Assembly: GCF_017744695.1 (NCBI RefSeq)
Contig: NZ_JAGIAS010000011.1
Span: 186,001-250,000, forward strand
Reading direction: 5' to 3'
DNA from: Dyadobacter sp.
GTDB taxonomy: Bacteria; Bacteroidota; Bacteroidia; Cytophagales; Spirosomataceae
Length of the DNA: 64,000 nt
The translations under genes were made by a program, and so were the position numbers. The notes under the pieces are model-generated. The model was not told where the DNA came from. It saw only the letters and a list, made by a program, of their open reading frames with translations, and searched no databases. Below are positions 26,292 to 35,647 of this stretch, piece after piece; the first letter of the stretch is position 1, and each line of letters opens with the position of its first letter.

Positions 26292-29200
26292 TTAGAAATT
26301 CATATTCAAACCAATGTTGAAGACTTTCTGGACCGGGTAGCCCAGGCCATTCCCTCCCATTTCAGGATCCCACAACTTGAACTTGCTGAAAGTCAGCAAA
26401 TTTGTTCCATTGAAATAGACCCTGAAATTGGTCACTTTGAGGTTTTCCAGCACGCGGCCTTTCACCGTGTACCCGGCTTCCAGGGTTTTCAGGCGGATAA
26501 ATGACCCGTCGCGCATGAACCAGGTGCTTCGTTGGGAATTGTTCTGGTTTTCGACGGTCGACATTCTGGGCCACACCGCGTAGACATTACGGTTCTCCTC
26601 CGACCAGTGGCTGTCCGCAAATGCTTTCAACAATGCATTCTCACCGGTCAGCTTAGCCGGAAAAAGCTCGTTATCCCCGTTGTTGTCTTTATTGTAGTCT
26701 ATAAAAGGAGCGGATGCCACGGGATTGATGAAAAACGACTCCCTCCCCAAGCCCTGGAAAAATACCGAGAGGTCAAACTGCCCGCGTCCGGCCGACAGAC
26801 CAAAACCGTAAGTAATCTCAGGTGTTTCGGGATGGCCGATCGCCACAAAATCCGCATTGGTAATCTGCCCGTCCCGGTTAATATCCCGGTACTTGATATC
26901 CCCGGCGCCATACACCCCGAAATTCTGGCGGGGCGAATTCTTCACATCGTTTTCATCGATAAAAAGTCGTTCGGCGATCAATCCGCGGGGCTGGCTGATC
27001 GACTGCCCCACCCTGGACAAATAGCGATCTTTGTAATCCGGCTCTTCAAAAATAGAGAAAACCGAGCGGGCCATCGTCAGGTTACCTCTTGCTACCAGCC
27101 AGGCACCGTTTTTGAAGTTCTGGTTGAAATCCACTGCCAGGTCAAACCCCTTCGATTTCGCTTCACCCACGTTGGCCGACGGCGTAACGGCCAGTCCCAT
27201 GGTACTTGGGATCGACGCCCTTTCCATCAGGATGTTGGACCGGCGTTGCTTGTAGATTTCCGCAATCACATTCAGTTTTTGCATAATCGAAAATTCCAGC
27301 CCCAGGTTTGTCTGATAGGATGTTTCCCAGGTAATATCCTTGTTTTCATACCGGCTGATGGACACCCCGTTGCGGGTAATGTTTGAGTTAAAGCCGAATG
27401 ATGCCCCCCTCGACGAGTTGTTCAGGTTAACTTCGGAAAGAAAGAAAAAGCGCTGGTCGGGCCTTCCGATGGCGTCGTTACCCACCAATCCATAAGAGCT
27501 GCGGATTTTGAGCTTGTTCACAATACGCTCCATGGGTTTCCAGAAACTTTCGTTCGATATCACCCATGCCCCGCCGATGGTCGGGAAAAAGCCGAATTGC
27601 TTGCTCTTGTGAAACCGCTCCGACCCGTTGTAGCCAAAGTTGAACTCTGCAAAATACCGGTTATCGAACGAGTAGGACAAGCGCCCCGACACCCCGGTGT
27701 TCCTGCTTGGAAGCGACTGCTGCAACGATTGCACCTGCCCCGCACTTGAATTATCTTTGAGAATCTGCTGCAAGGTGGTTACCACGGTCGCATTCAATGA
27801 ATGCACTTCCCTGAAAACCCGCGAGTAATCCAATGTTCCCTGCAAATACAGGAAGCTTTCCAGGTTCTTGGCCCCGGGCTTGTAATTGAGGTACTCGGTC
27901 GCAGGTTCGTCGAAGAATTCATTGCTGGCTTGCTGGTTCAACCAATTCAGCGTGTACGTATTGGTTTGTTTATCGTAAGAGCCTGCATGATAAAAATAGG
28001 GATTATAGGCCCTCGTGACGTCGAAATAGGACGATCGGTTGATATTCGCCAGGCCCCGTACGCTTAACCCTTTGGTGACGAAGTCAAGCTTCTGGGCCAG
28101 TTCAAGCTGCGTGAGCATTTTGGACCTGGAATACTGCTTGTACCCTTTCACCATATCGGCATACGGGTTGAGGTATTGCCCCAGGTCGAAATTTCCGAAA
28201 AGGATGTGGTCCGTGGCCTCGTTGGCCTTGTCGGGCGCGTAATAGGCCGGATACGACGTCGGGCTGGTTTTCAGCGCTTTCTGGTAAATGCCGGAACCGC
28301 CATCGATCGGGCCGTTGTAGTCGTCAAAGTTTCCGTACAACCGCACGATCAGCTGCGTTTGCGGACTCAGATTGATATTGACATTAGACCGCACCGAATA
28401 GCTGTTCAGCTTAACGTTGTTGTTGAAGTTATTCATCTTGTCGACTTTCAGCATACCATTGTCGTTGCTGAACGACGTAGCGACATAGTACTGGGCCACC
28501 TCGCCCCCACCCGACACGCTCAGGTTCGCACGGCGGTTCTGTGTGTATTTTTTAAAAAGTACGTCACGCCAGTCTGTCGAAGGATAGATGTACGGATTGT
28601 TTCCCTTCCCCGTATTTTCGATCTGGTTTTGCGAGTATTTGATGGCTGCGAGCGGGTCGCGTGTCAGCTGTGCCTCGTTGTACAATTTCATGTAGGTAAT
28701 CGGATCGGCCAGCTCCACCGTCTGGGTAGGCATCGAAACGGAATTCTCCATACGAAAATTGATCTTCGCCTTACCTGCACGCCCCTGTTTGGTGGTCACG
28801 TACACGACCCCGTTTGCGCCGCGCGCACCATACAAGGCCGTAGCACTCGCGTCTTTCAGGATCGAAAAGCTTTCAATGTCATCGGGTTGCAACCGCGCCA
28901 GGTCGGTAACCGTAAGCTCCACGTTGTCGACCAGTATCAACGGCGAGTTGTTGTACCCGAACGTGGTGATACCGCGGATAAAAAATGTGGCATTGTCTAC
29001 GCCCGGTTCGCCGCTGCGCTGGTACCCGATCACGCCCGAGAGGCGGCCCGCAATGGCTGTCGTCAGGTTGCTCGCCGGGATTTTCAGTTCACCCGGACGG
29101 ATCGTCGTCACCGCCCCCACTACCGCCTCCTTCCGCTGTTTCTGCCCGTAGGCGGTCACAACCACCTCTTCCAATGCCTTGTTATCAACTTTGAGCACCA

Positions 29201-29849
29201 CATTCATGATCGACTGCGCACCTACCTGCCGCTCCTCGGAAACATAGCCTACGAAAGAGAAGATCAGCACCGCATTGTTGTCCGGAATCGCCAGTCGGTA
29301 GGTACCATCCGCTTCCGAGGTAGTCCCCTTTTGCGTGCCTTTCAATACCACACTTACCCCTGGCAATCCTTCCCCCTTTTCATCGGTGATCTTACCTGCG
29401 ATCTGTCGCTCCAATAATGGTTCAACCAGGGTCTCAGGCAGTGCGCCGGTCGGCCCCTTTCCGTCTTCGGGTGCTTTGGAAAGGATAATCTGATTACTCT
29501 TCACTACCTGGTAAATGATGTTCCTGGGTAAAAGCACCCGTTTCAAGAGATCTTCCAGCAGTTCGTTCCTCGCTTCCAGGCTGATCTTCTCGTCGGAAGC
29601 AACGACCTGTTTTTGGTAGGAAAAAGAAAGGTCCCCCTGTTCTTCGATGTTTTTCAGGACAGTTTTCAGCGAAGCATTCTTAACGCTGATTGTTATACGT
29701 TGTTTAAGTAATTCCTGCGAATACGTCGGGGACGCGTAACTCAGCCCGGTTGCCAGTACGGCAATCAAAAATTGTTTCACGGTCATACACAGGAGCTGAA
29801 AAACCCTTTTTTCATTTGTAAAAATGCCCATACCTGTTTTGATTTTCAT
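26292..29849 (-). CDS. SusC/RagA-family TonB-linked receptor with N-terminal STN signalling domain
   Basis: This is an 1185-residue TonB-dependent transducer. After the signal peptide (ending near YASPTYSQ) comes a secretin/TonB short N-terminal (STN) domain (about 50-125, with RITISVKNASLKTVLKNIEE and EDLLKRVLLPRNIIYQVV), which in FecA-type systems touches FecR in the periplasm. The carboxypeptidase-regulatory-like domain follows (DEKGEGLPGVSVVLKG, FSFVGYVSEE), then VVVTAYGQKQ, a plug (FFIRGITTFG, ALYGARGANGVVYVTTKQG) and the barrel ending VFNIGLNMNF. Upstream genes encode the matching sigma factor and FecR. Substrate passage would therefore signal to transcription of this operon. Confidence 0.96.
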   Translation of the reverse strand: MKIKTGMGIFTNEKRVFQLLCMTVKQFLIAVLATGLSYASPTYSQELLKQRITISVKNASLKTVLKNIEEQGDLSFSYQKQVVASDEKISLEARNELLEDLLKRVLLPRNIIYQVVKSNQIILSKAPEDGKGPTGALPETLVEPLLERQIAGKITDEKGEGLPGVSVVLKGTQKGTTSEADGTYRLAIPDNNAVLIFSFVGYVSEERQVGAQSIMNVVLKVDNKALEEVVVTAYGQKQRKEAVVGAVTTIRPGELKIPASNLTTAIAGRLSGVIGYQRSGEPGVDNATFFIRGITTFGYNNSPLILVDNVELTVTDLARLQPDDIESFSILKDASATALYGARGANGVVYVTTKQGRAGKAKINFRMENSVSMPTQTVELADPITYMKLYNEAQLTRDPLAAIKYSQNQIENTGKGNNPYIYPSTDWRDVLFKKYTQNRRANLSVSGGGEVAQYYVATSFSNDNGMLKVDKMNNFNNNVKLNSYSVRSNVNINLSPQTQLIVRLYGNFDDYNGPIDGGSGIYQKALKTSPTSYPAYYAPDKANEATDHILFGNFDLGQYLNPYADMVKGYKQYSRSKMLTQLELAQKLDFVTKGLSVRGLANINRSSYFDVTRAYNPYFYHAGSYDKQTNTYTLNWLNQQASNEFFDEPATEYLNYKPGAKNLESFLYLQGTLDYSRVFREVHSLNATVVTTLQQILKDNSSAGQVQSLQQSLPSRNTGVSGRLSYSFDNRYFAEFNFGYNGSERFHKSKQFGFFPTIGGAWVISNESFWKPMERIVNKLKIRSSYGLVGNDAIGRPDQRFFFLSEVNLNNSSRGASFGFNSNITRNGVSISRYENKDITWETSYQTNLGLEFSIMQKLNVIAEIYKQRRSNILMERASIPSTMGLAVTPSANVGEAKSKGFDLAVDFNQNFKNGAWLVARGNLTMARSVFSIFEEPDYKDRYLSRVGQSISQPRGLIAERLFIDENDVKNSPRQNFGVYGAGDIKYRDINRDGQITNADFVAIGHPETPEITYGFGLSAGRGQFDLSVFFQGLGRESFFINPVASAPFIDYNKDNNGDNELFPAKLTGENALLKAFADSHWSEENRNVYAVWPRMSTVENQNNSQRSTWFMRDGSFIRLKTLEAGYTVKGRVLENLKVTNFRVYFNGTNLLTFSKFKLWDPEMGGNGLGYPVQKVFNIGLNMNF

Positions 29850-30198
29850 TTATTGAATAGACATCCGGGCCTTCCCGGGCAACCAGTCCGCGGCCGGTCG
29901 CATATTCTCTTGTCAGGTAACAACTTCGTTTTCCATCAGTAGATCAGTTAGGTGGTGGTCACAATGCGGTCATTGCGAAAAAAAGACATAGGTATCCCGT
30001 GCCGGATCACCGGCAATGGCAATAGAACATGTTTTGCAAAAATGGCCGGCGCGGGAAACCATCCGGCCGTTCTATTTATACAGGTACAGGACTTCGGAAA
30101 AACTAACCTCCCCTATTAAATTATTTTTCGATTTTTTATCAATAAATCTTCAAGACGTCCCTCACTGCTTTCGGTCGGGCCCTTCAAGGCCTGTTTCA
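29850..30198. other. 349-bp gap between FecR gene and STN-SusC gene
   Basis: No convincing gene is seen; a plus-strand frame at 30016-30456 overlaps the FecR gene antisense and has no recognisable features. The region should hold the promoter of the SusC operon, probably read by the ECF sigma factor encoded upstream. I find no TAnnTTTG element on the minus strand, consistent with a non-housekeeping promoter. A small CCGGG/CCCGG repeat is present close to the SusC start. Confidence 0.5.
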
Positions 30199-31284
30199 TT
30201 AAAAGCACCCCTTCGAATCGACCACGATCTGGGCGTCGATTTCCTTGTAATTACCGCCTATGGTGCGGCAAATCACATCCAGGTTGTCGTACAGCGATTC
30301 ATTACGGATCGTGGTGGAGATAATGCATTTGGCCAGCAATTCGTGATCGCACAGGATCTGTACGCCGTATATCTTTTCAATTTCCGCAAATACTTCGGTA
30401 ACGGGAACCTCGTCGAACTTGAACTTTCGGGTATCTGTAATCGGCGCGATGGGTAATGGATCGGGCACGAGGTTTTTGACGAGCGTCTCGCTGTCCCGGT
30501 TGAACGTCCCCTTCTGATTAGGCAGCAGCAATAGCCCGGTTGTCTCCGGATCGTCCATCTGGATCCGGCTTTGCTTGTACACCGAGACACGCCCTGTCCT
30601 GACATGCACCGTCACATTCTGACTGTTTTCAAATGCCCTGATCTCGAAACTCGTTCCCAGCACCTTGGTCACCGTCTCGTTGGCATAAACCAGGAATGGA
30701 CGAGCGGGGTCTTTGCTTACGTCGAAGAATGCCTCCCCGCTCAGGAAAACCTCGCGTTTATGTTTTTGAAAATGGGCCGGATAGCTCAGCCGGCTATTCT
30801 TACCTAACGTAATAACCGTTCCGTCTTCCAGCCGGACCTGCATGGGTGCCGCGCCCAGGTTCTCCTTTTCAAGAAGCTGGTTTTCGACTTTCGCGTGGGT
30901 AAGCAGCTCCTTATAGGTAACCCGCTTCCTGTCCGGGCGCATGGCCTGGAAGATGCCCAATACGGCCACCACCGTTACGCACGCAGCCGCCAGAAACGTC
31001 ACAAGCAGCTTTCGGGCAGGTTTGGAGCCGACGGGTTCCTCCCGGTTCTCCGCCGACGATTCGATCCTTTGCCACAGTTTCTGCTCATCTATGGAGGGGA
31101 TCAACTCCTCCTCGGCCCGGTGCAGTTCCAGCACTATTTTCGAGGCTTTTTCGACCACTTCCCGCTTGTCCAGGTTCAGCCGGATAAATTCTTCCCACCA
31201 CAATGCATCCTTGTCATGCAGCACCCAGCTTATGAAGGAATCATTACCCAAAAGATCCTCGATATTTAAACTTTCATCATTCAT
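30199..31284 (-). CDS. FecR-family anti-sigma factor
   Basis: From the ATG at 31284 (MNDESLNIED) the protein is 361 residues; an extension to 31311 adds nine unlikely residues. It has a cytoplasmic N-terminal sigma-binding region (about 1-85), one transmembrane helix (about 91-112, LLVTFLAAACVTVVAVLGIF), and a periplasmic FecR domain (LEDGTVITLGKNSRLSYP, REVFLSGEAFFDVSKD, VLGTSFEIRAF). A C-terminal DUF4974-like STN-type domain follows (FDEVPVTEVFAEIEKIYGV). It would hold the sigma factor at the membrane until the SusC transducer signals. It lies 89 bp after the sigma gene. Confidence 0.95.
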   Translation of the reverse strand: MNDESLNIEDLLGNDSFISWVLHDKDALWWEEFIRLNLDKREVVEKASKIVLELHRAEEELIPSIDEQKLWQRIESSAENREEPVGSKPARKLLVTFLAAACVTVVAVLGIFQAMRPDRKRVTYKELLTHAKVENQLLEKENLGAAPMQVRLEDGTVITLGKNSRLSYPAHFQKHKREVFLSGEAFFDVSKDPARPFLVYANETVTKVLGTSFEIRAFENSQNVTVHVRTGRVSVYKQSRIQMDDPETTGLLLLPNQKGTFNRDSETLVKNLVPDPLPIAPITDTRKFKFDEVPVTEVFAEIEKIYGVQILCDHELLAKCIISTTIRNESLYDNLDVICRTIGGNYKEIDAQIVVDSKGCF

Positions 31285-31373
31285 GGTCAGGGATAAATGG
31301 TACGCGCACAACTAACAGGTACAACAATGGCTGAAAACTAACCTATCATCAGCCATTATTTCTCAAATTCATT

Positions 31374-32000
31374 TCAAGAAAGCCACAAAGGCAGCTCGCC
31401 CAGCGGAACGAGCAGCGACAGGATCGTCAAGTCGCTGAGCCTGGTACGCAGCACGGCATACGATTTATAGAGCAGGTTGCTCACGCCCTGCTTCGAAAGT
31501 CCCATCACCGCCGAAATTTCATCAAGCCCCATTCCGTGGTAAAAACGCAGGTTTATGACTTCCTTTTGCCGGTCCGACAGACCTTCAACCGCGCTGCGCA
31601 CCCGATGGGTACGCGCCTGGGTCTCCTCGGAGTTAATATGCTGCTGCTCACTGGAAAGGGCTACCAGGTAGTCGAGGAAGCCGTCGATATCCTCGGCCTG
31701 CTCGAAAACATCGTTTCTGCCATTACGCAAAAGCCGGTTACGCAATGCCCGGAACAGGTAAAATTTGACATTCTCCGCTTCGGTAAGGTGCTCTCTTCTC
31801 CTCCAAAGATCAATGAAAAGATCGTGTACGGCATCTTCCAGCAGTTGCCTGTCGGGTGTCAGCCGGTGGCCATAGCTGGTCAGGTTCTTGACATGGCGCT
31901 GGTAAAGTGCCTGAAAAGCCTGAATATCCCCTTGCTTGAAACGATGCCAGATATGCAGCTCACTGCTCAAATCTGATTCAACTCTGGTAAAAATAGACAT
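31374..32000 (-). CDS. ECF-type RNA polymerase sigma factor (FecI-like)
   Basis: From the ATG at 32000 (MSIFTRVESDL) this is a 208-residue sigma-70 family ECF factor; a longer frame reaching 32171 has no similarity at its start. Region 2 is seen at FQALYQRHVKNLTSYGHRL and DAVHDLFIDLWRRREHL, and region 4 at LSDRQKEVINLRFYHGMGLD with HTH MGLSKQGVSNLLYKSYAVLR. A short hydrophobic tail (LSLLVPLGELPLWLS) is common in Bacteroidota members. It is paired with the FecR gene and probably directs transcription of the SusC operon starting at 29849. Confidence 0.95.
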   Translation of the reverse strand: MSIFTRVESDLSSELHIWHRFKQGDIQAFQALYQRHVKNLTSYGHRLTPDRQLLEDAVHDLFIDLWRRREHLTEAENVKFYLFRALRNRLLRNGRNDVFEQAEDIDGFLDYLVALSSEQQHINSEETQARTHRVRSAVEGLSDRQKEVINLRFYHGMGLDEISAVMGLSKQGVSNLLYKSYAVLRTRLSDLTILSLLVPLGELPLWLS

Positions 32001-32408
32001 CCCGGTTGGCTTCCGTTGAATAAGTGATGTGACGTTTTTTGACAAAGAAAAGAAAAATCCGAAAAAACCATCTTTGTTTAATTGCAAAAAAAATAAATAA
32101 TATACAAAACAACCCAGCAAGCCATCGCCTGGAAAGACCCTGAATGCACTCGAACTGCTGTAATCATCCAATGGCCACTGGCACTGGTGAAAGCAGCGTC
32201 TCCATATTGAAAGGGGATTCCGTTAAATAACGATAATCTTTATACGCAACACATCGACACGCCGGCTACGGTCATTGGTCTCCGCAAACGTGCCGTCTGT
32301 CGCCGGATGTTGGTGCATCAGCGTCAAACCGGTAAACTTGCCGGTACTTTCAAGGGCATTCGCTTTGCATCCCCGGCCCGTTCGTTATCCCAACCAATTT
32401 TATCAGCC
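32001..32408. other. 408-bp divergent intergenic region
   Basis: This AT-rich stretch (notably around 32080-32110) lies between the sigma-factor start at 32000 (-) and the lipoprotein start at 32409 (+). It must hold both promoters. I see no clear TAnnTTTG element in either direction and no recognisable RNA or protein gene. Confidence 0.5.
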
Positions 32409-33263
32409 ATGAAAACCGTGCACCAAAGCGCGCTCACCGCAATTTTGTGGGTAACACTCCTTTTTTTCACCGCTTGTTCCAACGACAAAGCAACAGATCC
32501 CGAACCGGTACCGGACGGTACCGCACCACCTCCCCGCCATCTGATCCGCGAAATCGATTGGGAAACGTTTGAGTACCAGGGTGCCGTCAGCTACAATTCC
32601 GACAGCAGCATTCACCACATCAACTACATAGGCTCCCGCGGCCAGACCGAGCTGAAAACGTATGAATATGTCGGCAAAACCCTCTCGGAAATTAATGTAG
32701 CAGGCTCGATATCTAAAAAGCGCTACGAATTCGACCATCAAGGCAGACTCAAAACCATGTATATGATGAAAAAGGAGGCCGGGCCGTACGACAATTCGCA
32801 AAAACTCGTGTTCCTGTACGACGACGATGGTATCGTCCGGAAACTGGAACGTTATCAGATCACGCCCGCAGGCACACGGATGGACATCGTGCACCATTAC
32901 GAATACGACAAGGCCGGTGAGCTGGTACGTGTCCGATCAGAGCAATCGGATGGCTACCAGACGCTTACGAACCTCAAAGGCTTTTCAGCGGAATTCGACC
33001 ACGATCCCTGGCTCTTTATCGAGGATTTCAGCAACCCGCATTATGCCATCTATAATTTCCCGGTGCTCCACGCTATGAAGGGCCGGCTGCCACTGCAAAT
33101 TACTTATGAAATACCTGATAAGCATGGCGTATTCAAACCGGAGCGGATCACAACACAGGAGTTTCAGGTAGCGGACAAAAAGATACGGCGCATGAAAGTC
33201 ACGGTCCGCTATCCGGGGATTCCGCAGGCAGACGACGAATCGGAGGTCAGCTTCAAATACTGA
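32409..33263 (+). CDS. Putative lipoprotein of unknown function with YD-like repeats
   Basis: From ATG 32409 (MKTVHQSALT) this is a 284-residue protein with a signal peptide and lipobox FFTAC (Cys23). A Pro/Asp-rich linker is followed by strand-rich sequence with tyrosine-aspartate repeats such as YEFDHQGRLKTMYM, FLYDDDGIVRKLERY and YEYDKAGELVRVRSE. These resemble RHS/YD beta-repeat elements or DUF4595-type domains that form elongated beta-sheets. I do not recognise a specific family. It is divergent from the sigma gene and 63 bp upstream of the YcaQ-like gene, with no functional link evident. It is probably anchored in the periplasm or outer membrane. Confidence 0.75.
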   Translation: MKTVHQSALTAILWVTLLFFTACSNDKATDPEPVPDGTAPPPRHLIREIDWETFEYQGAVSYNSDSSIHHINYIGSRGQTELKTYEYVGKTLSEINVAGSISKKRYEFDHQGRLKTMYMMKKEAGPYDNSQKLVFLYDDDGIVRKLERYQITPAGTRMDIVHHYEYDKAGELVRVRSEQSDGYQTLTNLKGFSAEFDHDPWLFIEDFSNPHYAIYNFPVLHAMKGRLPLQITYEIPDKHGVFKPERITTQEFQVADKKIRRMKVTVRYPGIPQADDESEVSFKY

Positions 33264-33289
33264 AACGAGCGAAAATCAACGATCCTATT

Positions 33290-33325
33290 TTGTACTTTCG
33301 AAGACTTTTCAAATCGAAAGTACAA
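33290..33325. promoter_or_regulatory. Perfect 12-bp inverted repeat abutting the YcaQ-like start codon
   Basis: TTGTACTTTCGA (33290-33301) and TCGAAAGTACAA (33314-33325) form a perfect inverted repeat with a 12-nt spacer, ending 1 nt before the ATG at 33327. It could be an operator, or an mRNA hairpin hiding the ribosome-binding site. The left arm includes TACTTTCG, close to a Bacteroidota -7 element. Confidence 0.6.
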
Positions 33326-33326
33326 C

Positions 33327-34520
33327 ATGGAACCTATCAGCCTGACCAAGACCCAAGCCCGAAAGATTATCCTCCATGCCGCCGGACTCGCCCGGAAATC
33401 ACAGTTCGGGACCGGGATCGAAGCCGTTTACCGACTGATCGACCACCTGGGTTTCGTACAATTGGATACAAACTACGTCGTGGAGCGCGCCCATCATCAT
33501 GTGATGGCAGCCCGCATCCCCGACTATCGCACCGAATGGCTGGGTCAGCTTTGTGAGGACGGAAGCATCTTCGAGTATTTCACTTCGGATGCGGGCTATC
33601 TGCCTATGCATGATTTCCGGTTTTCGTTGCCCGTAAAAAGGGCCTTCAAAACGCAGCGCGCACCGCTTTCCCCTGCGGAAGTCAGGCTGATGAAAGAGAT
33701 TCTCGACCGCGCGGAACGGGAAGAGTCGCTCATGGTCGGTGATTTTGAGAACGACCGCGTGGAAGCGAGCTCTGGCTGGTGGGACTGGCGACCGGCCAAA
33801 GTGGCGCTCGAAAGGCTTTACCTGAACGGCGACTTGATGATCCATCGAACGAAGGGCTTTCAGAAAGTGTATGTACTGCCGGTTAATGTGGTACCCCGCG
33901 AAACCGACCTTACCATGCCCGATGATGCAGAATACGCACATTTCGTGATCCGTCGCACGTTGGGCGCACTCGGTATTGCCAACGCCAGGGAGATCGCGTG
34001 GCGCGCCCGCCGCGTGAAGGGGAACCTGATTAAGAAGGAGCTGGAAAAAATGGCCCGTTCCGGCGAAGTAATGACCGTAGTCGTCGAAGATCTGAAAGGT
34101 CCCCTCTACATGCTCCCCGGGCAGGAAATGAACCCTGAAATATCCAGCGAGGTTTTTATCCTCTCTCCGTTTGACATTTTGAACGTCTTCCGCCACCGCC
34201 TGAAAGATTTCTTCGGTTTCGACTACCAGATCGAATGCTTCGTACCCGCCCCGAAGCGGCAATACGGCTATTTTTCACTACCGGTTCTTGCCGGCGAAAA
34301 ATTCATCGCCAGAATGGATGCGAAGGCAGATCGCAAACAAAAGGTATTGATCGTCCATAACCTGCATTTTGAAGCCGTCGACCTCGACGAGCCGACAATC
34401 GAACAGTTTGTCCGGGCCCTCAGAGCATTCGTCAAATTCAATCAGTGCCGGGACATCGTCTTCAAAAAATCCAATCAGGAAGCCTGGCTGGAAACAATTA
34501 TCGAAGGTTTATCCAAGTAG
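33327..34520 (+). CDS. YcaQ/AlkX-type crosslink-repair DNA glycosylase (HTH_42)
   Basis: This is a 397-residue winged-helix protein of the YcaQ/AlkZ superfamily, DNA glycosylases that open interstrand crosslinks or remove bulky N7-alkyl bases. The N-terminal region has LGFVQLDTNYVVERAHHHV, in which Gln45-Leu46-Asp47 is the QxD catalytic motif of YcaQ-type enzymes. The sequence continues with typical W-rich elements (WWDWRPAKVALERLYLNGDL) and a central GALGIANAREIAWRARRVKG. Length is normal. A perfect inverted repeat sits directly before the start codon and suggests regulated expression. It is followed after 51 bp by an RDD protein with no obvious link. Confidence 0.92.
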   Translation: MEPISLTKTQARKIILHAAGLARKSQFGTGIEAVYRLIDHLGFVQLDTNYVVERAHHHVMAARIPDYRTEWLGQLCEDGSIFEYFTSDAGYLPMHDFRFSLPVKRAFKTQRAPLSPAEVRLMKEILDRAEREESLMVGDFENDRVEASSGWWDWRPAKVALERLYLNGDLMIHRTKGFQKVYVLPVNVVPRETDLTMPDDAEYAHFVIRRTLGALGIANAREIAWRARRVKGNLIKKELEKMARSGEVMTVVVEDLKGPLYMLPGQEMNPEISSEVFILSPFDILNVFRHRLKDFFGFDYQIECFVPAPKRQYGYFSLPVLAGEKFIARMDAKADRKQKVLIVHNLHFEAVDLDEPTIEQFVRALRAFVKFNQCRDIVFKKSNQEAWLETIIEGLSK

Positions 34521-34571
34521 ATTTGGACAAGGAGCTTCATTATGTTTTAATACCACAATAACAACCCTACA

Positions 34572-35462
34572 ATGACTACTATCAGTACAAATTCCCCAAT
34601 TTCCACGGGTACAAGGCTTGGTTCGATGTTAATGGACTATGTTTTCACGATTATGATCGTGATGGTCTTTGCTGTTCCGGGAATGGTCTCGACTTTCTCG
34701 AATGCATTTGAAGTAACGCATGAGCAGGAAAGCTTCGATTTTATGGGCGGATCGTTCTTTTACATCTATTTGATCGGCTTCGCATTGTACTTCTGTAAAG
34801 ATGGTATCAATGGCCGGAGTTTTGCAAAGCGAATTTTAAACTTGCAGGTCGTCGACAATGAAACGGGCCTGGCAGCAAGTCCCATGAAATGCTTTGTCCG
34901 GAATTTACCGCTCGTTTTGTGGCCTGTTGAAGCGATCATCGCGCTCAGTAATACCAGCAGACGACTCGGCGACAGAATTGCCGGAACCAGACTTGAAGTA
35001 TTTGACAAGACCGTTGAACAGCCAAAAGTTAATTTCGGGCAAGTTCTCGTTCCCGTTTTAATCTCATATGGATTGATGCTGTTGCTCACGTTGCCATTTA
35101 CGGCACTTACCTCTGCCACTGAACGCCAAAAGGTCAATTATATCGAAGCCTCCTATAATGCGCAGTCGAGCAAGGAAGCTGAAAAACTCTTTGCCGACAG
35201 CCTCGGGCAATACCTGACTGCGAGTGTCAGGGCTTACGACCAGATCCGGGACAAACCATTGAAATATGTTTCCGTGATTTTTCAGCTCAACGAAAATTAT
35301 CTCGGGAATGACCAGAACTTCGGGGAGATTAAATCGATAACCATGCCGATTCTGCTTTCAAAGTTTCCCGAAAAAGCATTTATAGGGCAGATTAAATATG
35401 TTTACCGGACGAGTAATAGCATGCAGACGAGGATAGAACGTTTGAATTGGCCACAGAAGTAG
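34572..35462 (+). CDS. RDD-family membrane protein
   Basis: This is a 296-residue protein whose first half is an RDD domain: GTRLGSMLMDYVFTIMIVMV with the Arg-Asp features of TM1, FAKRILNLQVVDNETGL, and TSRRLGDRIAGTRLEVFDK at the end of the domain. A further transmembrane segment (about 160-180, VLVPVLISYGLMLLLTLPFT) precedes a soluble C-terminal part (about 185-296) with no recognised family. RDD proteins are of mostly unknown function; some influence sodium or ion homeostasis. The C-terminal extension is unusual but common in Bacteroidota. The neighbours give no clue. Confidence 0.88.
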   Translation: MTTISTNSPISTGTRLGSMLMDYVFTIMIVMVFAVPGMVSTFSNAFEVTHEQESFDFMGGSFFYIYLIGFALYFCKDGINGRSFAKRILNLQVVDNETGLAASPMKCFVRNLPLVLWPVEAIIALSNTSRRLGDRIAGTRLEVFDKTVEQPKVNFGQVLVPVLISYGLMLLLTLPFTALTSATERQKVNYIEASYNAQSSKEAEKLFADSLGQYLTASVRAYDQIRDKPLKYVSVIFQLNENYLGNDQNFGEIKSITMPILLSKFPEKAFIGQIKYVYRTSNSMQTRIERLNWPQK

Positions 35463-35647
35463 CAGGGTTGCAGAAATTGGCTTTGGTTGCGGGTGTCCGT
35501 CAGGCCCGATTTGCATTAAAAATGTATTTAAAAAGAATTAAAAGGTAATTAAGACTTGCCTGAGGGGCGTCTGCGTAATATTGGCGTAACATGCGCTGGT
35601 GATATTTACGGAAGTTTTGTTCCGTACAAATTAGCTAGTTACATGTT

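Noticed and set aside
30016..30456. Plus-strand open frame of 146 codons across the gap and the end of the FecR gene
   Set aside because: It runs antisense to the well-supported FecR C-terminal domain, has an atypical residue composition and shows no domain or signal.
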